NCBI RefSeq assembly: GCF_017744695.1
Contig: NZ_JAGIAS010000001.1
Location: 835,013-899,012 of the forward strand
Source: Dyadobacter sp.
GTDB taxonomy: Bacteria; Bacteroidota; Bacteroidia; Cytophagales; Spirosomataceae
DNA length: 64,000 bases
Reading direction: 5' to 3'
Position 1 is the first letter of the stretch. Every line of letters begins with the position of its first letter. This document shows, one piece after another, positions 47,196 to 58,400 of this stretch. The notes under the pieces were generated by a model. The model was not told the DNA's origin and made no database searches. It saw only the letters and a program-made list of their open reading frames with translations. The position numbers and the translations under genes were made by a program.

Positions 47196-48707
47196 TCAAT
47201 GTGTTATAGAAACCTGCGATACACTTCCGACAGCCTCTTGCCAGCCACGATAGCTTGCTTTTACTGCCTCGTTTGCTGCGTCGGGGGGTATTGCCGAATG
47301 GCCCGCACTTAATTTTTGCAAATAGTCGATATCAGGATAAACACCTGCGTACAAACCCGAAAGATAAGCCGCGCCCAAAGCCGAAACTTCCGGAAACCCA
47401 AGGTTTACGACGGGCTTGCCGAGCAAATCAGCCAACATTTGTACGACGAAAGAATTGGAAGTCAACCCTCCGTCTATTTTCAATTCCTGCAGCGCAACGC
47501 CCGTATCCGATTCCATCGCCACGATTACGTCCATGATCTGAAACGGAATGGACTCCAGCGCCGCCCGCACGATATGATTTTTATTTGAATTGAATGTCAG
47601 ACCTGTGATGGATGCTTTCCGGCTCATATCCCAATACGGGGCACCTAGTCCGCTGAACGCCGGAACAAGGTAAACTCCTCCGCTATCCGTCACCGACCGA
47701 GCCATGAGCTCCGTTTCCCGTACGTCACTAAACAGGCCGAGATGCGTTTTAAGCCACTCGATCGTTGCTCCGCAGGTCACAATCACGCCTTCCAGCGCGT
47801 ACTCTACCCTATTGCCAGCGCTCCAACCAATGGTCGTCACCATACCCAGCTGTGAAGACTTCGGTTCGGGACCTATATTCATCAGGATCGAAGAACCTGT
47901 GCCCAATGTAGCTTTGGCAATCCCGGGGCCAAAGCAGCCTTCCCCGAAAGCCGCCGCGTGCGAATCACCGATCATCGCTGTGACCGGTATGAGTGCAGAC
48001 AACATGCCTCCAAAGTCCGTTTCCCCGAAATGCGAAGAAGAAGCTTGTATCTCAGGCAAATGCAATCCATCCAACCCGAATGACTGCAATAACTCATCAT
48101 CCCACGACAGCGTTTCTAAGTTAAAGAACAGCGTGCGTGATGCATTGCTGTGATCGGTGAGATAGGCCGCGCCCCCGGTCAGCTTATAGAGCAACCAGGT
48201 ATCTATCGTCCCGAAAAACGCATTACCCTGTGCAATGGCCTTTTTTACATTTTCATTGTAGAGGTTCAGCCAGATTACCTTCGACCCGGAAAAATAGGGA
48301 TCAGCAAGCAGCCCTGTCTTCTCCCGGATCATTCCTTCCAGTCCCGCCGCCCGCAATTGCTCGCATACCGCTGTCGACCGTTTGCATTGCCATACTACCG
48401 CATTGTGCAGTGGTTTCCCATCCCGATCCCAAAGCACAAATGTCTCCCGCTGGTTGGAAACGCCGCACGAACGGATATCCTCTATACGTCCGTCTTTCGA
48501 CGTAAAATCGGCGAGGCACTGAGCCACTGAGGCCAGTACGTTCTCATAAATCTCCTGCGGGTCCTGCTCCACCAGACCACCGTCGAGGTACATGGTGTGC
48601 AGGGGCTCGCTACCCCGCGCCACCACTTTTCCTTTTTCGTTAAATATGACGGTTTTAGTACTGCTCGTACCCTGATCGATCGCCAGCACAAATGGGCCGT
48701 TCAACAT
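47196..48707 (-). CDS. FGGY-family carbohydrate kinase, GlpK-like
   Basis: FVLAIDQGTSSTKTVIFNEKGKVVA; VSNQRETFVLWDRDGKPLHNAVVWQ; LGTGSSILMNIG; LKIDGGLTSNSFVVQMLADLLGKPV. Confidence 0.93.
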   Translation of the reverse strand: MLNGPFVLAIDQGTSSTKTVIFNEKGKVVARGSEPLHTMYLDGGLVEQDPQEIYENVLASVAQCLADFTSKDGRIEDIRSCGVSNQRETFVLWDRDGKPLHNAVVWQCKRSTAVCEQLRAAGLEGMIREKTGLLADPYFSGSKVIWLNLYNENVKKAIAQGNAFFGTIDTWLLYKLTGGAAYLTDHSNASRTLFFNLETLSWDDELLQSFGLDGLHLPEIQASSSHFGETDFGGMLSALIPVTAMIGDSHAAAFGEGCFGPGIAKATLGTGSSILMNIGPEPKSSQLGMVTTIGWSAGNRVEYALEGVIVTCGATIEWLKTHLGLFSDVRETELMARSVTDSGGVYLVPAFSGLGAPYWDMSRKASITGLTFNSNKNHIVRAALESIPFQIMDVIVAMESDTGVALQELKIDGGLTSNSFVVQMLADLLGKPVVNLGFPEVSALGAAYLSGLYAGVYPDIDYLQKLSAGHSAIPPDAANEAVKASYRGWQEAVGSVSQVSITH

Positions 48708-48837
48708 TCCGGAAGCATTGTTTTGAACTTGTTAAACCATTCCTTATTCATTAAAACAAAGAAAAGAAAAACAATCGAAAACAAAGCTAAAAAATATTGA
48801 TTTATTTATGTAATATATTGCCTTGGATGCAATTTTC

Positions 48838-49146
48838 TTAGTGTGAGTTCACCAATCGAAACCTGGACACAATACTTTTCATTGCGACCACGATCATCAT
48901 CAGGCCACCAAGAACAAGAAATCCCAAATCTGTCTTCAAATCAGGGCGGCAAATTGTAGCGTCAAACGACATGCAGACTATTTTTACCGCAGAGCAAATT
49001 GCGATGAAGTCAAAGAAAATGATAGCAACTTCCCGCTCCTGCAAATCCTGAATACCTTTCCTAATTGCAGCAAAAACTATATATGACAAACAGCCAATTA
49101 AACTAATAGCCATCGAAATGACATACTGGTTGAAATACTTTTCCAT
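48838..49146 (-). CDS. Hypothetical small membrane protein
   Basis: 102-aa ORF with two or three hydrophobic segments. Confidence 0.45.
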   Translation of the reverse strand: MEKYFNQYVISMAISLIGCLSYIVFAAIRKGIQDLQEREVAIIFFDFIAICSAVKIVCMSFDATICRPDLKTDLGFLVLGGLMMIVVAMKSIVSRFRLVNSH

Positions 49147-49176
49147 ACAATCACTAAATGGTGCTAATGATTGTAT

Positions 49177-49425
49177 TTAATGACAAATTGTTCTCTTCGC
49201 TCGATCTTTAAGCGGTGTGGTATCCTTGTCTTTAACAAGCGTGTCTGCCTTCTTATCAAACCAGAAACCAAGACCTGCCCCAACGGCAAAGCCTGCAATC
49301 GCGCCTACCGGACCAAGAAGTGTCCCGAAACTGCCGATGGCCGTTCCAAAGATGAGTGGGGTAGCGAGTTCGTTTTTTTCTACATTCGTATTCATGACTT
49401 CAGTGCGTGGTTTAAAGTTCGACAA
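49177..49425 (-). CDS. Hypothetical small glycine-rich membrane protein
   Basis: GTAIGSFGTLLGPVGAIAGFAVGAGLGFWFDKKAD. Confidence 0.5.
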   Translation of the reverse strand: MSNFKPRTEVMNTNVEKNELATPLIFGTAIGSFGTLLGPVGAIAGFAVGAGLGFWFDKKADTLVKDKDTTPLKDRAKRTICH

Positions 49426-49514
49426 AAGATTTACTTAATGCCAAAGCTAGCACTATTCCAAAGCCATACCAAGCAACAAATCCAATTTAAACGATTATAA
49501 GCGTTTGCAATCAT

Positions 49515-51860
49515 TTAAAACCGGCTATACCCACATTTAGAGCAGATTACATCATTTCTCCGACGCTCCGGCATCACTTTCAGCTGCACCATTCTGCCCC
49601 CTTTCCATTCCCCTTCTACCACCGTATTCTTTGGTGCGTGGAGCTTGAACTGTACATCCCAGTCGTCGGGCCAGGCGGGTAGAAGATAAATGGAATCGCC
49701 GGATGTTTGCATGAGCATTTCCTGCAAGCCGATCATCCCGGAACCTCCCCAGTTATGATCAGGCACCCAGTCGTGCCCGGGTCCCCAGAATGCCGGGAAG
49801 CGCCGACCGGAGTCCTGTAATTTTTTAATGGTCAATGCGGCCGCCTCTTCGGTAAGACCAAGGCGTGCACAAAAGATGTTATCCTGGTGCCAGCTGGTGT
49901 GATTGCGGTTCCTGATGGCTTCGGTGTCGTATTTCCAGGTATTGACGGCCGTTTCCAGGTCGGGCTTGCCGATGCCGTAAATGCCGTACGGAAACACCGG
50001 GTACAATTGAGGGATCTCCGTATTCTGAATGCGTTCCCAGGCTTTCGCAGGCGCGATTGTGCGATGGCCCTGCATTTCACGGAAACTTAACGGCGGGATC
50101 CGGTTCAATATCTCCTTCCAGTACTTGCGTTGCGCTTCGCTACCGTACTGCGAAGGCAACACGAGCATTCGTTGCAGCACCGTTTGGAGACCTGCCACGG
50201 TAGTCGTGGAATTATAGGCCATTTTATAGGTTTCGGCCGCACTGCCCGGGAAAAGCACAAGATGTCCGCTCTGATCCAGCTTTGCGGCACTGCGTCGCGC
50301 CGCCAGGTATTGGTAATGTTCATCGAAAAAGACTACGCAACTTTCGATCAGTGGAAGGTACCGGGTAATATCCGCACCTGTAAAGTGCTGCTGGTCCAGG
50401 ATCATCAAGCAAAACTCCAGCGAAGTATCCCAAAGGTATTCCAGCCATTTATTATACTCTAGTCCCGGATCGTACCCAGCCGGGCGCTTTGAGGAATATT
50501 CCGCATAATTGGGCAGACCGAAATTCTCGATTTGCTCGGTAAACGACGCGCCTTTGTGGCCCCAATAATGCCCGGTACGGGTTTCCGCATTGCTTAAAAT
50601 ACGTTGATAGAATTCGAATTGCGGCTTCATCATGTCAAAATCGCCGCTTTTGAGCATAGGCCAGTAAACAAGCCGCTGGTTCTGCGCAGTGAAAATCCCG
50701 CCGCCCCAATTGCGGTGATCCGCAGTGAAGTGGTAGGATGTATCCACCCAAACAGGGTCATAGGTAAACAGCCCGCCGTTGAATTTTGTCGGATAGGTAC
50801 CGAATGCGTTGCATCCAAGCATGTAGCGAAAAAGCTGGTAGTTACGCCCGACCTGCCATACCGGTGAAGCACTATCCTTTTTTCCGACATCCAATGCGAT
50901 ATAGCTCCGCTGCCAATATTGCTTCCACCATTCGAGCGTCTGGGTTCTTGCTGTTTTCGCCTCCGCAGTCGCGCTGGCGACGGTTCCCCAAAGCCCCTTT
51001 TTCCAACCGGAAATATCCTTCTGCTGGTCGGTATGCAAGTAAATACTCAGTTGAACACGGCGTGAAGGCGATTTGCTTTTCAATCCAAAGCCTTTAAACG
51101 GCGCATCCGCGTACCTGCCGGTGGTAATCACCGGATCGGCGATCATATTCCTCCCCGTCATCCAACCACCGTAAGTGAGGCTTCTCAGCGGGTTCCAGAG
51201 TTTCGGTTTGACGGCTTCCAGCTTTTGCTGGCGCACGATCGCATCAAAAATCGTGGAATCCCTGTTCCGGTGGTAAAACAACACACCATCCTTCTCATGC
51301 CTGACGCTATCTGGCCAAACGGCCACTTTCGGTTCCGCCCATTTGTAGGAGCTCGCACTTCTTGCATTCCCTTTCAGCTCAGCCGGCTCCGTTCGCCAGC
51401 TTTCGTACCATGCTTGCGCGGAAACCGGGCTGCTGCCATCGATATCCACGTGCACCACCGGTCTGAAAACATCCACCCAGACCTTCACAACGACACTCAG
51501 TTTTCCTTTTTTTCCTGAAACTTCCACATTGCCCTCATGCAACTTTAACTCCTGCTGAAAACCGTCCCCCGCGTCGAAAGGATTCGGAGAAAGTCTCACA
51601 CGCACGCGCCCGAGCTTGGGAAACACATTATTTTCATCAAAAACGCCGCTGCGCGAGATGTAGAACAGCAAATCTCCCTGCTCAACCCACACATTCAACC
51701 CGATATCGCCACCGCCGCAGGGCATCGATTCGCCTGAGTTCGCGCTCTGGCTCGTCCATTTCAAATTGTACTGTTCCGGCGAAAAGACCTGCGCAGCAAC
51801 CGACAAGACATTGCAAACCAGGAACAAAATCAGTATGGACCGGCAGAAGCGATAATGCAT
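49515..51860 (-). CDS. DUF5703-domain glycoside-hydrolase-like secreted protein
   Basis: YNLKWTSQSANSGESMPCGGGDIGLNVWVEQGDLLFYISRSGVFDENN; (alpha/alpha)6-barrel-like C-terminal half. Confidence 0.8.
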   Translation of the reverse strand: MHYRFCRSILILFLVCNVLSVAAQVFSPEQYNLKWTSQSANSGESMPCGGGDIGLNVWVEQGDLLFYISRSGVFDENNVFPKLGRVRVRLSPNPFDAGDGFQQELKLHEGNVEVSGKKGKLSVVVKVWVDVFRPVVHVDIDGSSPVSAQAWYESWRTEPAELKGNARSASSYKWAEPKVAVWPDSVRHEKDGVLFYHRNRDSTIFDAIVRQQKLEAVKPKLWNPLRSLTYGGWMTGRNMIADPVITTGRYADAPFKGFGLKSKSPSRRVQLSIYLHTDQQKDISGWKKGLWGTVASATAEAKTARTQTLEWWKQYWQRSYIALDVGKKDSASPVWQVGRNYQLFRYMLGCNAFGTYPTKFNGGLFTYDPVWVDTSYHFTADHRNWGGGIFTAQNQRLVYWPMLKSGDFDMMKPQFEFYQRILSNAETRTGHYWGHKGASFTEQIENFGLPNYAEYSSKRPAGYDPGLEYNKWLEYLWDTSLEFCLMILDQQHFTGADITRYLPLIESCVVFFDEHYQYLAARRSAAKLDQSGHLVLFPGSAAETYKMAYNSTTTVAGLQTVLQRMLVLPSQYGSEAQRKYWKEILNRIPPLSFREMQGHRTIAPAKAWERIQNTEIPQLYPVFPYGIYGIGKPDLETAVNTWKYDTEAIRNRNHTSWHQDNIFCARLGLTEEAAALTIKKLQDSGRRFPAFWGPGHDWVPDHNWGGSGMIGLQEMLMQTSGDSIYLLPAWPDDWDVQFKLHAPKNTVVEGEWKGGRMVQLKVMPERRRNDVICSKCGYSRF

Positions 51861-51881
51861 AAAATAACAGGATTGGAAAAA

Positions 51882-52799
51882 TCAGGACTGAAAAACGGTT
51901 TTCATAAAAACGGTATTAGCGCTGAAATTACCTTTCACGTCGCGCGGCTTGCTGGCGTCGCGCGAGCGCTCGATTACCAGCCAGCCTTTCCAGCCCATTT
52001 TGTCGAGCGTGGCTTTTACTTTCTTCATATCCAGCCTCGTATTATTTTGGAGCCATACACCGTCTTCGTCGGTACAATGGATTTGGCAAATGCGGTTTTT
52101 ACCCAAAATGCGCAGCTCTTCGCACAAGTCGCGGCCAGCTTTGAGCGGATTGGAGAAATTGAAATAGATCTGAATGTTCTTAGAACCAATTTCTTTGAGT
52201 AATTCCACCTCTCCTTTCGCATCCAGCGCTGTTTCAATCCCGATTATCACACCGGCCTTTTCGGCCATTTTACCCACTGTTTTCAGCCTTTCCACGATCG
52301 CAGGCCTTAGTTCCGGATTTTTAACCAGATCCCCCTGAATACCGAGCGGCAGGAATGCGGTTTTGATGCCCATTTGCCTCATGGTCTCGATGCAATCGCC
52401 CACCATCTTTTCAGCGCCGTCGCGTTTGGCAAAAGACTGTGCATAAAAGCCCGTCATAGCCAGCGAGCAGATTTCCAGGTTCAGCTCTTTGGCTTTGTCA
52501 AGATATTGCTGGCGCACAGCCGGGTCTGCGAGCTTGTTATCGAAGGTCGGCCCGTCGCCCAGGCCGCCCATATCCACTTCCAGGCCGTCCGCTCCGATTT
52601 CACCGGCGAGCGGCAATGCGCTGATTTTCTGCCTTTTCAAAATCATCAGATCGATCACGGCTATCTTATACCGAACTTTTTTCATAGCGCGCATCGCCAT
52701 GCCGGACATATCCATGCGGGACATCTCCAAAGCCCACGACGAAACCGGCAGCACCACCAACCCGGCAGCGCAGATATTCAGGAAATTTCTTCTTTTCAT
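51882..52799 (-). CDS. Xylose-isomerase-like TIM-barrel (sugar phosphate isomerase/epimerase family), exported
   Basis: MKRRNFLNICAAGLVVLP signal; LPLAGEIGADGLEVDMGGL; GVIIGIETALDAKGEVELLKEI; NRICQIHCTDEDG. Confidence 0.82.
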   Translation of the reverse strand: MKRRNFLNICAAGLVVLPVSSWALEMSRMDMSGMAMRAMKKVRYKIAVIDLMILKRQKISALPLAGEIGADGLEVDMGGLGDGPTFDNKLADPAVRQQYLDKAKELNLEICSLAMTGFYAQSFAKRDGAEKMVGDCIETMRQMGIKTAFLPLGIQGDLVKNPELRPAIVERLKTVGKMAEKAGVIIGIETALDAKGEVELLKEIGSKNIQIYFNFSNPLKAGRDLCEELRILGKNRICQIHCTDEDGVWLQNNTRLDMKKVKATLDKMGWKGWLVIERSRDASKPRDVKGNFSANTVFMKTVFQS

Positions 52800-52809
52800 G
52801 ATTTCAAAA

Positions 52810-53916
52810 TCAAATAGGCCATTGTTCCTCCACGATCGCCCTGCCTTTGAGCTTCGACGGATCGATTTTCACGTGCTTAATCCGCTGACGACGCCAGGTA
52901 TAAACGATATGCACCATTCCGTCGCCAGTCTGGATCACCGACGGGTAGGAATACTGGCTGATCGGCGAATCTTCCAAAACCAATACCGCTTCCCAGTTTT
53001 TACCGTCCTTTGAAACAGCCACATTCAACGGAGTACGCGATCCTTTCGGCTGACCAACCGGCGGTTTTACGTGATTATACACCAGTAATTGCCGACCGTC
53101 TTTTAAGGTCACGGCGTCGGTGCCGGAGTTATTATTCGGTAAAGTCGAAGGTACCACTTCCGACCACGTCTTGCCTCCGTCCTTCGACCACGATTCTACA
53201 ATCGAGCGGCTCTGGCTGCGGCAAAGGATTTGCATGTCGCCGTTTGCATACGTGAGCAGGCTTGGCTGAATGGCTTTGATCGTCTTCCCGTCGTTCAGCG
53301 GACCTACTTTCCGCCAGGTTTTACCAAAATCGGGTGTCACCTCGAAATGCACACGCCAGCCGCCTTCTCCTTCCGTACTCGACGGGCACCAGAGCTCGCC
53401 ATTCGCCAGCAGAACCGGCTTGTTTTTCACAGGCCCCAAATATCCCTCCTGCAATTCCGTCGGCTTCGACCATGTCTTACCATGGTCTTTGGAGGTGACC
53501 AGAAAGCCCTTCCAGCCCGCTACATTGGGCCCTACTTTGTAAAAAAGCATTAAATCTCCTTTCGGGATCTGGTACAAAACCGGGTTCCAGCACGCATAGC
53601 GCAGCTTTTCGTTCACTATACCATTCGCGACCTCTATGGGCGCGGTCCATTTATTGTTTTCCAAACGGCTGACCCAAATCCCGACGTCCGGATTCCGCTC
53701 TTTGGTCCCGCCAAACCAAGCTGCGACGAGCCCGGAAGGCGTTTCAGCGATGGTAGACGCGTGACTTTCCGGAAATGGCGCCGTTTCGAAAATAAATTCA
53801 TCCACGGTAATGCCGTCTTTAAAATTCTGCGCATTCGCCGACAGCGTCAACGCGCATAAGACACTGCTCAACAGCCATTTTTGTAATGTTTTTCGCATTG
53901 CAAGATTCAAATTCAT
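52810..53916 (-). CDS. Sialidase-fold (BNR repeat) exo-hydrolase
   Basis: SKDHGKTWSKP, SKDGGKTWSEV, SKDGKNWEAV BNR repeats; FPESHASTIAETPSGLVAAWFGGTKERNPDVGIWVSR. Confidence 0.85.
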   Translation of the reverse strand: MNLNLAMRKTLQKWLLSSVLCALTLSANAQNFKDGITVDEFIFETAPFPESHASTIAETPSGLVAAWFGGTKERNPDVGIWVSRLENNKWTAPIEVANGIVNEKLRYACWNPVLYQIPKGDLMLFYKVGPNVAGWKGFLVTSKDHGKTWSKPTELQEGYLGPVKNKPVLLANGELWCPSSTEGEGGWRVHFEVTPDFGKTWRKVGPLNDGKTIKAIQPSLLTYANGDMQILCRSQSRSIVESWSKDGGKTWSEVVPSTLPNNNSGTDAVTLKDGRQLLVYNHVKPPVGQPKGSRTPLNVAVSKDGKNWEAVLVLEDSPISQYSYPSVIQTGDGMVHIVYTWRRQRIKHVKIDPSKLKGRAIVEEQWPI

Positions 53917-53930
53917 ACGGTAATGCAGGG

Positions 53931-55481
53931 TTATGGGTTAATTAAAATCCTTGAAATCCGATCGGCCGAGCCCGCCTTTTTGCCGTTCACAAAAACCTGC
54001 AGGCCTTTGCCCTTTTTGTAATGGCTGCCGTCGCGATCCCAGAGAATCGTGAGGCGCTTGCCGTGGTAATGCACGTCGTCGAGGCAAAACCAGTCCCATT
54101 GGTCGCCAGGAAGTAACGGATTCACTTCAATCACCTCGTCCGCGCGCGGGCGCAGGCCCACGAGGCCGGTGATGATGAGGTCATTGAATGTCGAGTGGTT
54201 ATAATAGCGGCTGCGTTCCTGATCGCCTTTGAGCCAGTAGCCGGTTTTTTCGTCCAGGTACTCGCCTACATAAGGTTTTCCACGGTAATACTGCGATTCG
54301 ACATATTTTTCCAGCAATCCGAAATACGTCGTGTCCGCCACCACTTCCGGCTTCGGCGCATTCAGGCGGTTAGCGAGGCCGGTCAGTGTTTGCGCGGTCG
54401 CGAAGGGCCAAACGGCGCCGTCCCATTCGCATTGACAACATCCATGTGTGCGAAATTCGGGATGCCGGCGTTCGGCGGTAGTAAGGCCAAAAGGCGCATT
54501 GAAACCCGCCGGATCCGATAGCTGCTTCCATGCCGCATCGTGCTTCTCGTCCGGCAAATTGAAATACCAGGGCACAAAACCGATCGCCTCACGCACTCCG
54601 GCAAAAGGGCCTTTCCCGCGCTTCTTTACTGTTTCAAAAAAAGCGCTATCCGCATTCCATAACTTACCATCAATCAACCGCTTCAAAGTATCCGCCTTGC
54701 TTTCATACAGCCCCGCCATAGCCCTGTCGCCCTTCAAGGCGGCAATGGCCGAAAGCGCTTTCGCATTGCCATACATGTAGCTATTGATCGTCGGCCGTGC
54801 ATTCTGCTCGCGGCGCCCTCCGCTCAGCGATTCTTCCATGCCGTCCTTCACGTCGGTCTGCCAGAAAAGGCCGCTTTCAGTGCGACGGTCTTTTTCCCAG
54901 GTCTTGTATTCCGAATCCAGATCGGGCAGCATATCGAGCAGGAATGCCTTGTCTTGCGTCACCTTGTATCGGTTGTACAATGCATCGGCCGTCCAACTGC
55001 TGAAATTGAGGAGCTTTTTCATGCGGGCGCCGTCATTACCCCGGAACCACACATGCACATTGTCGTTCAGATAACGCTGATCGTGCAGCCACCGGCCTTC
55101 GTAAATATGATGACCGAGGGCGCAACTGATCATATTGTATTTATCTGCATAATTCCGGTCGACCAGAAACTCGGTGATTACAAAGCCCTGCGGTGTATTG
55201 TGAATATGCTTGCGGTAAGTCCACCAACGGTAGTAGTAGATTTCCCGAAAATTGTCCTGCGGACAATCAAACAGGGGGATATTCGCCTTCATCCATTTCC
55301 ACGACTGCGCGTTCGGGATCGCATTCGCCTTGTTCTCGTCCTCCATCCGGTTGAAATACGCTACGTGATGCTGATAATCCTCAGCCTTCAACACCGTGGG
55401 CCCGGTGGTTTTCCGTGCGCAACCGGTTAAGCCGAGTAGTCCGGCGCATATTATTCCAAAACCAATTTTTAAATACCCCAT
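53931..55481 (-). CDS. MGH1-like (alpha/alpha)6 glycoside hydrolase, lipoprotein
   Basis: GLLGLTGCARKTTG lipobox; YYYRWWTYRKHI; GMEESLSGGRREQNARPTINSYMYGNAKALSAIAAL; CEWDGAVWPFATAQTL; TAATG coupling to the upstream gene. Confidence 0.78.
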   Translation of the reverse strand: MGYLKIGFGIICAGLLGLTGCARKTTGPTVLKAEDYQHHVAYFNRMEDENKANAIPNAQSWKWMKANIPLFDCPQDNFREIYYYRWWTYRKHIHNTPQGFVITEFLVDRNYADKYNMISCALGHHIYEGRWLHDQRYLNDNVHVWFRGNDGARMKKLLNFSSWTADALYNRYKVTQDKAFLLDMLPDLDSEYKTWEKDRRTESGLFWQTDVKDGMEESLSGGRREQNARPTINSYMYGNAKALSAIAALKGDRAMAGLYESKADTLKRLIDGKLWNADSAFFETVKKRGKGPFAGVREAIGFVPWYFNLPDEKHDAAWKQLSDPAGFNAPFGLTTAERRHPEFRTHGCCQCEWDGAVWPFATAQTLTGLANRLNAPKPEVVADTTYFGLLEKYVESQYYRGKPYVGEYLDEKTGYWLKGDQERSRYYNHSTFNDLIITGLVGLRPRADEVIEVNPLLPGDQWDWFCLDDVHYHGKRLTILWDRDGSHYKKGKGLQVFVNGKKAGSADRISRILINP

Positions 55482-58400
55482 TACTTTTTCGAAAACCAAT
55501 AAATCACCGGCCCAGCCTCTTGGGAAGACAATGGAACCAGTTTTCCTCCTTTAATTTTTTCAGATTTACCCAAAACAGCGCCCGTACGTGCATTGATACG
55601 CTGCATTTGATAACTACCATTGAACTGTGTCAGATCCGCTTGCAAAGCCGCATTACCTTCCCGATAAATGATTAACCCCTCTCCTGCTTTGGTCAAAGCA
55701 TATATTCGGCTATCCTGCGGCTGCCCTTTACCTTCCGACTGCCCTTTCATCTCCACAGGCTCCATGGCCGAAGCCGCTTCCAAAAAACCTTTCGGCAAAG
55801 GTGGTACCGCGCTCACCGACCCACCAGCCAGGAACACCGCCCACGCATTTTGCCCGGCACCATTCGCATTATAAAGCACCGCTTTTTCGGGATATTTCTT
55901 TTTGTATTCCAAAACGGCGCTGTACACTGAACCGAACGACACTTTCCCGGTCTTCTGAATGCGTGCATGCTGCCGCGGGGCCAGATTTCTACCACCCTCC
56001 GGCGCATAGTCGGTACCATTTTCACGGCGGTGCCAATAGCGGATGTCGATAATGTCGACCAACGCGGCGTATTTCGCATCGCCCAGGATCGCGTCCTGCA
56101 CATCTTTGGTCGTACTCAATCCTACCAAAGCATTTTTGCCCCTCTCCCGTTCCCATTCGCCAATCACATCCAGCCAGAACTGCACAAAATGCAACGGACC
56201 AGTATACTCCGCGCTGATGAACTGGACGACCCCGCTCTGATCCGCGAAATTGTCCAGACATTGCCGGATGTAAGCCCGGTGCAGGGCCTTCCGCTCCGGA
56301 TTACTGATGTCATAAAACTGGTCCGCTATGAAAATCCGCTTGTCGCCGGCGTAAGGAGGCGGCTCGGGGAAGCCCGTTTGGTTCACATTGTTGGCGGTCC
56401 GCCAGGGGAAATCCGCGTAATGCGCACCCGCTTCGAGAATGTTGTGCTGGAAATAGTTTTGGTGATAGAGTATAAGTCCTTTCTGATCGGCCAGCGACAC
56501 AAAATCGCGCAGGCGATTCCAATACCATTCATTATAGTGCAGCAAATCGTATTTGCTGAGATCGTCCCAGGCTGCGTCTTTTCCGCTTCTCGCAAATGGC
56601 TGCTCGTAAAACGGCGGCCAGGTCTCCCCGTCGATGCGGCGGATCCGCTCGTGGTCGTCGCGCCGGCGGTCGTACCAGAGGCCGTAGTTATGGTCTACGA
56701 CGGTAATATGCTGTTTTTGCAACGAGTCCGTCATTTCCTGCAAATCGTCGGTGAAGCCTTTGCCCACGCGGCCCGGCACGTAGCGGGTAATGTGCGGTTT
56801 GGCGGCGCTCACGTCGTGCGGACGGATGCTGCCGCGCCACCAGGGCACCTCGTGCCGCGCGCCGGTAACCAGTTCATTGCCGCGTACCAATCGCCCGTTG
56901 CGGATCGTCAATGCAGGTAGCGTGGCAGTGTTTTTTGTTGGATTAAAACCGATTTCATCAATGGATTTGACGAACGAAACCACGGAGGAGACCTCCGCGG
57001 CAACAGCCACTGGAATGGGGTTACGCTGCGCGGCCTGGTCGATCCAGTCGGCGAGTAAAATGGACGGCTGATGCGAACCTTCCACCAATTCGGCCGCCTG
57101 CGCAAGGCTAGGGCTGCTGGACGCCTCGGTTTCATTGGGTACCAGGAACGATTTGGCCAAAATCTGATCCCCCAGCCGCTCAGCCAGTTGTGCGAAATAG
57201 AGGCTCCGTGGCTGGATGTGCTCATTCACATTCTCCCAAAAACCATCTCCGGCAAAAGCCGCCCACGCACCGAACGCAAAGTTTTGCGCTCCCGGCGGGG
57301 CAAAGTTTTCGATCCGTGACGCCGAGCATTGCCAGAATACCGAGTTAGCGGCCGTCCAACCCGCTCCCTGTCCATCCTGGCCCCTGTTTTGAAAAAGCAA
57401 TGCGTTCCCATCGACATTCACGATATCGAACAACACGCCGGAAGCCCAGCTGTCGATCGCCCCGCTGAAACCGTTTGGCAAGTGCGATTCGCATTGCACA
57501 AATGCATTCGGGCCGGGTGCCACGTAACCTGTCGCAAAATCATGCAATCCATTTTCGGCATAGCAGCGTAGAAAAAGCGTCTGCCCGCCTTGCGTAAAAA
57601 ACGTATTCCGTCTCTGCCCGGCGATTTCCGAAACCGGTTCCAGCGATTTGCAATCCTCCACGGTAACCTTCGAAGCCGATTCGTAAACGGCCACGGCCGA
57701 GCCGGCCAGATGCCTGAACGTCATCTGTCTCACCCACGCATTTTCAACGTTTTCGAAAGTAATGCCCATCCAGCGATGGTTCTCGTCTTTCAGGTTTTGG
57801 GGGTCAAAAGTCGACTCGATCCGCAGGTTTTCAATACCCACATGACTAATCCTTCCATCCCATCGATAAGGCACCACAAACCCGCCGCCAAACTTCGCGT
57901 CCAAGGCAGTGCTGACAGGTGCGTCGACGGTAATGCTATTGCCTGAAAGGGCAGTAATGATCCGGTCCCACGTTATATCGCGCTGCCCCGGTTTCCAGCC
58001 GAGCCAGCCGGTTTCTCCGCCGAACTCCTGCATTTTTAACATTTTAATCCATTCCGCGGTGGATGGACGCACAATACGGACGCGGTCACCGACTTTGAGG
58101 GAACCTGCATTTTCCACCTCCAAACGCATCCCATTCACCGGCACATAGGCATCTGCAATGCGCAGTTTAGGTTTTAATACCACATTATTTTCACCCAAAA
58201 CACGGATCACCGTCTCCCGCGTACGCCCGTCGCCGAGCAATACCGTCCCCCCATTACCCATTCCCGCCCCACGAATGACAACACCTGACTTTTTAATGAC
58301 TATACCCGACAAAACCCTATGCGTACCGGCACCGAGCAACACTGCGCCGCGCAAACCATTCGCATCCAACGGCAGTGAACCCACATAGTCGATCGCCGCC

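Noticed and set aside
47196-48707. Ordinary glycerol operon
   Set aside because: No glycerol facilitator or glycerol-3-phosphate dehydrogenase is adjacent; the gene is coupled to a secreted glycoside hydrolase instead.
55967-56920. 317-aa plus-strand ORF
   Set aside because: Antisense to the beta-helix gene at 55481-58660; no recognisable motif.
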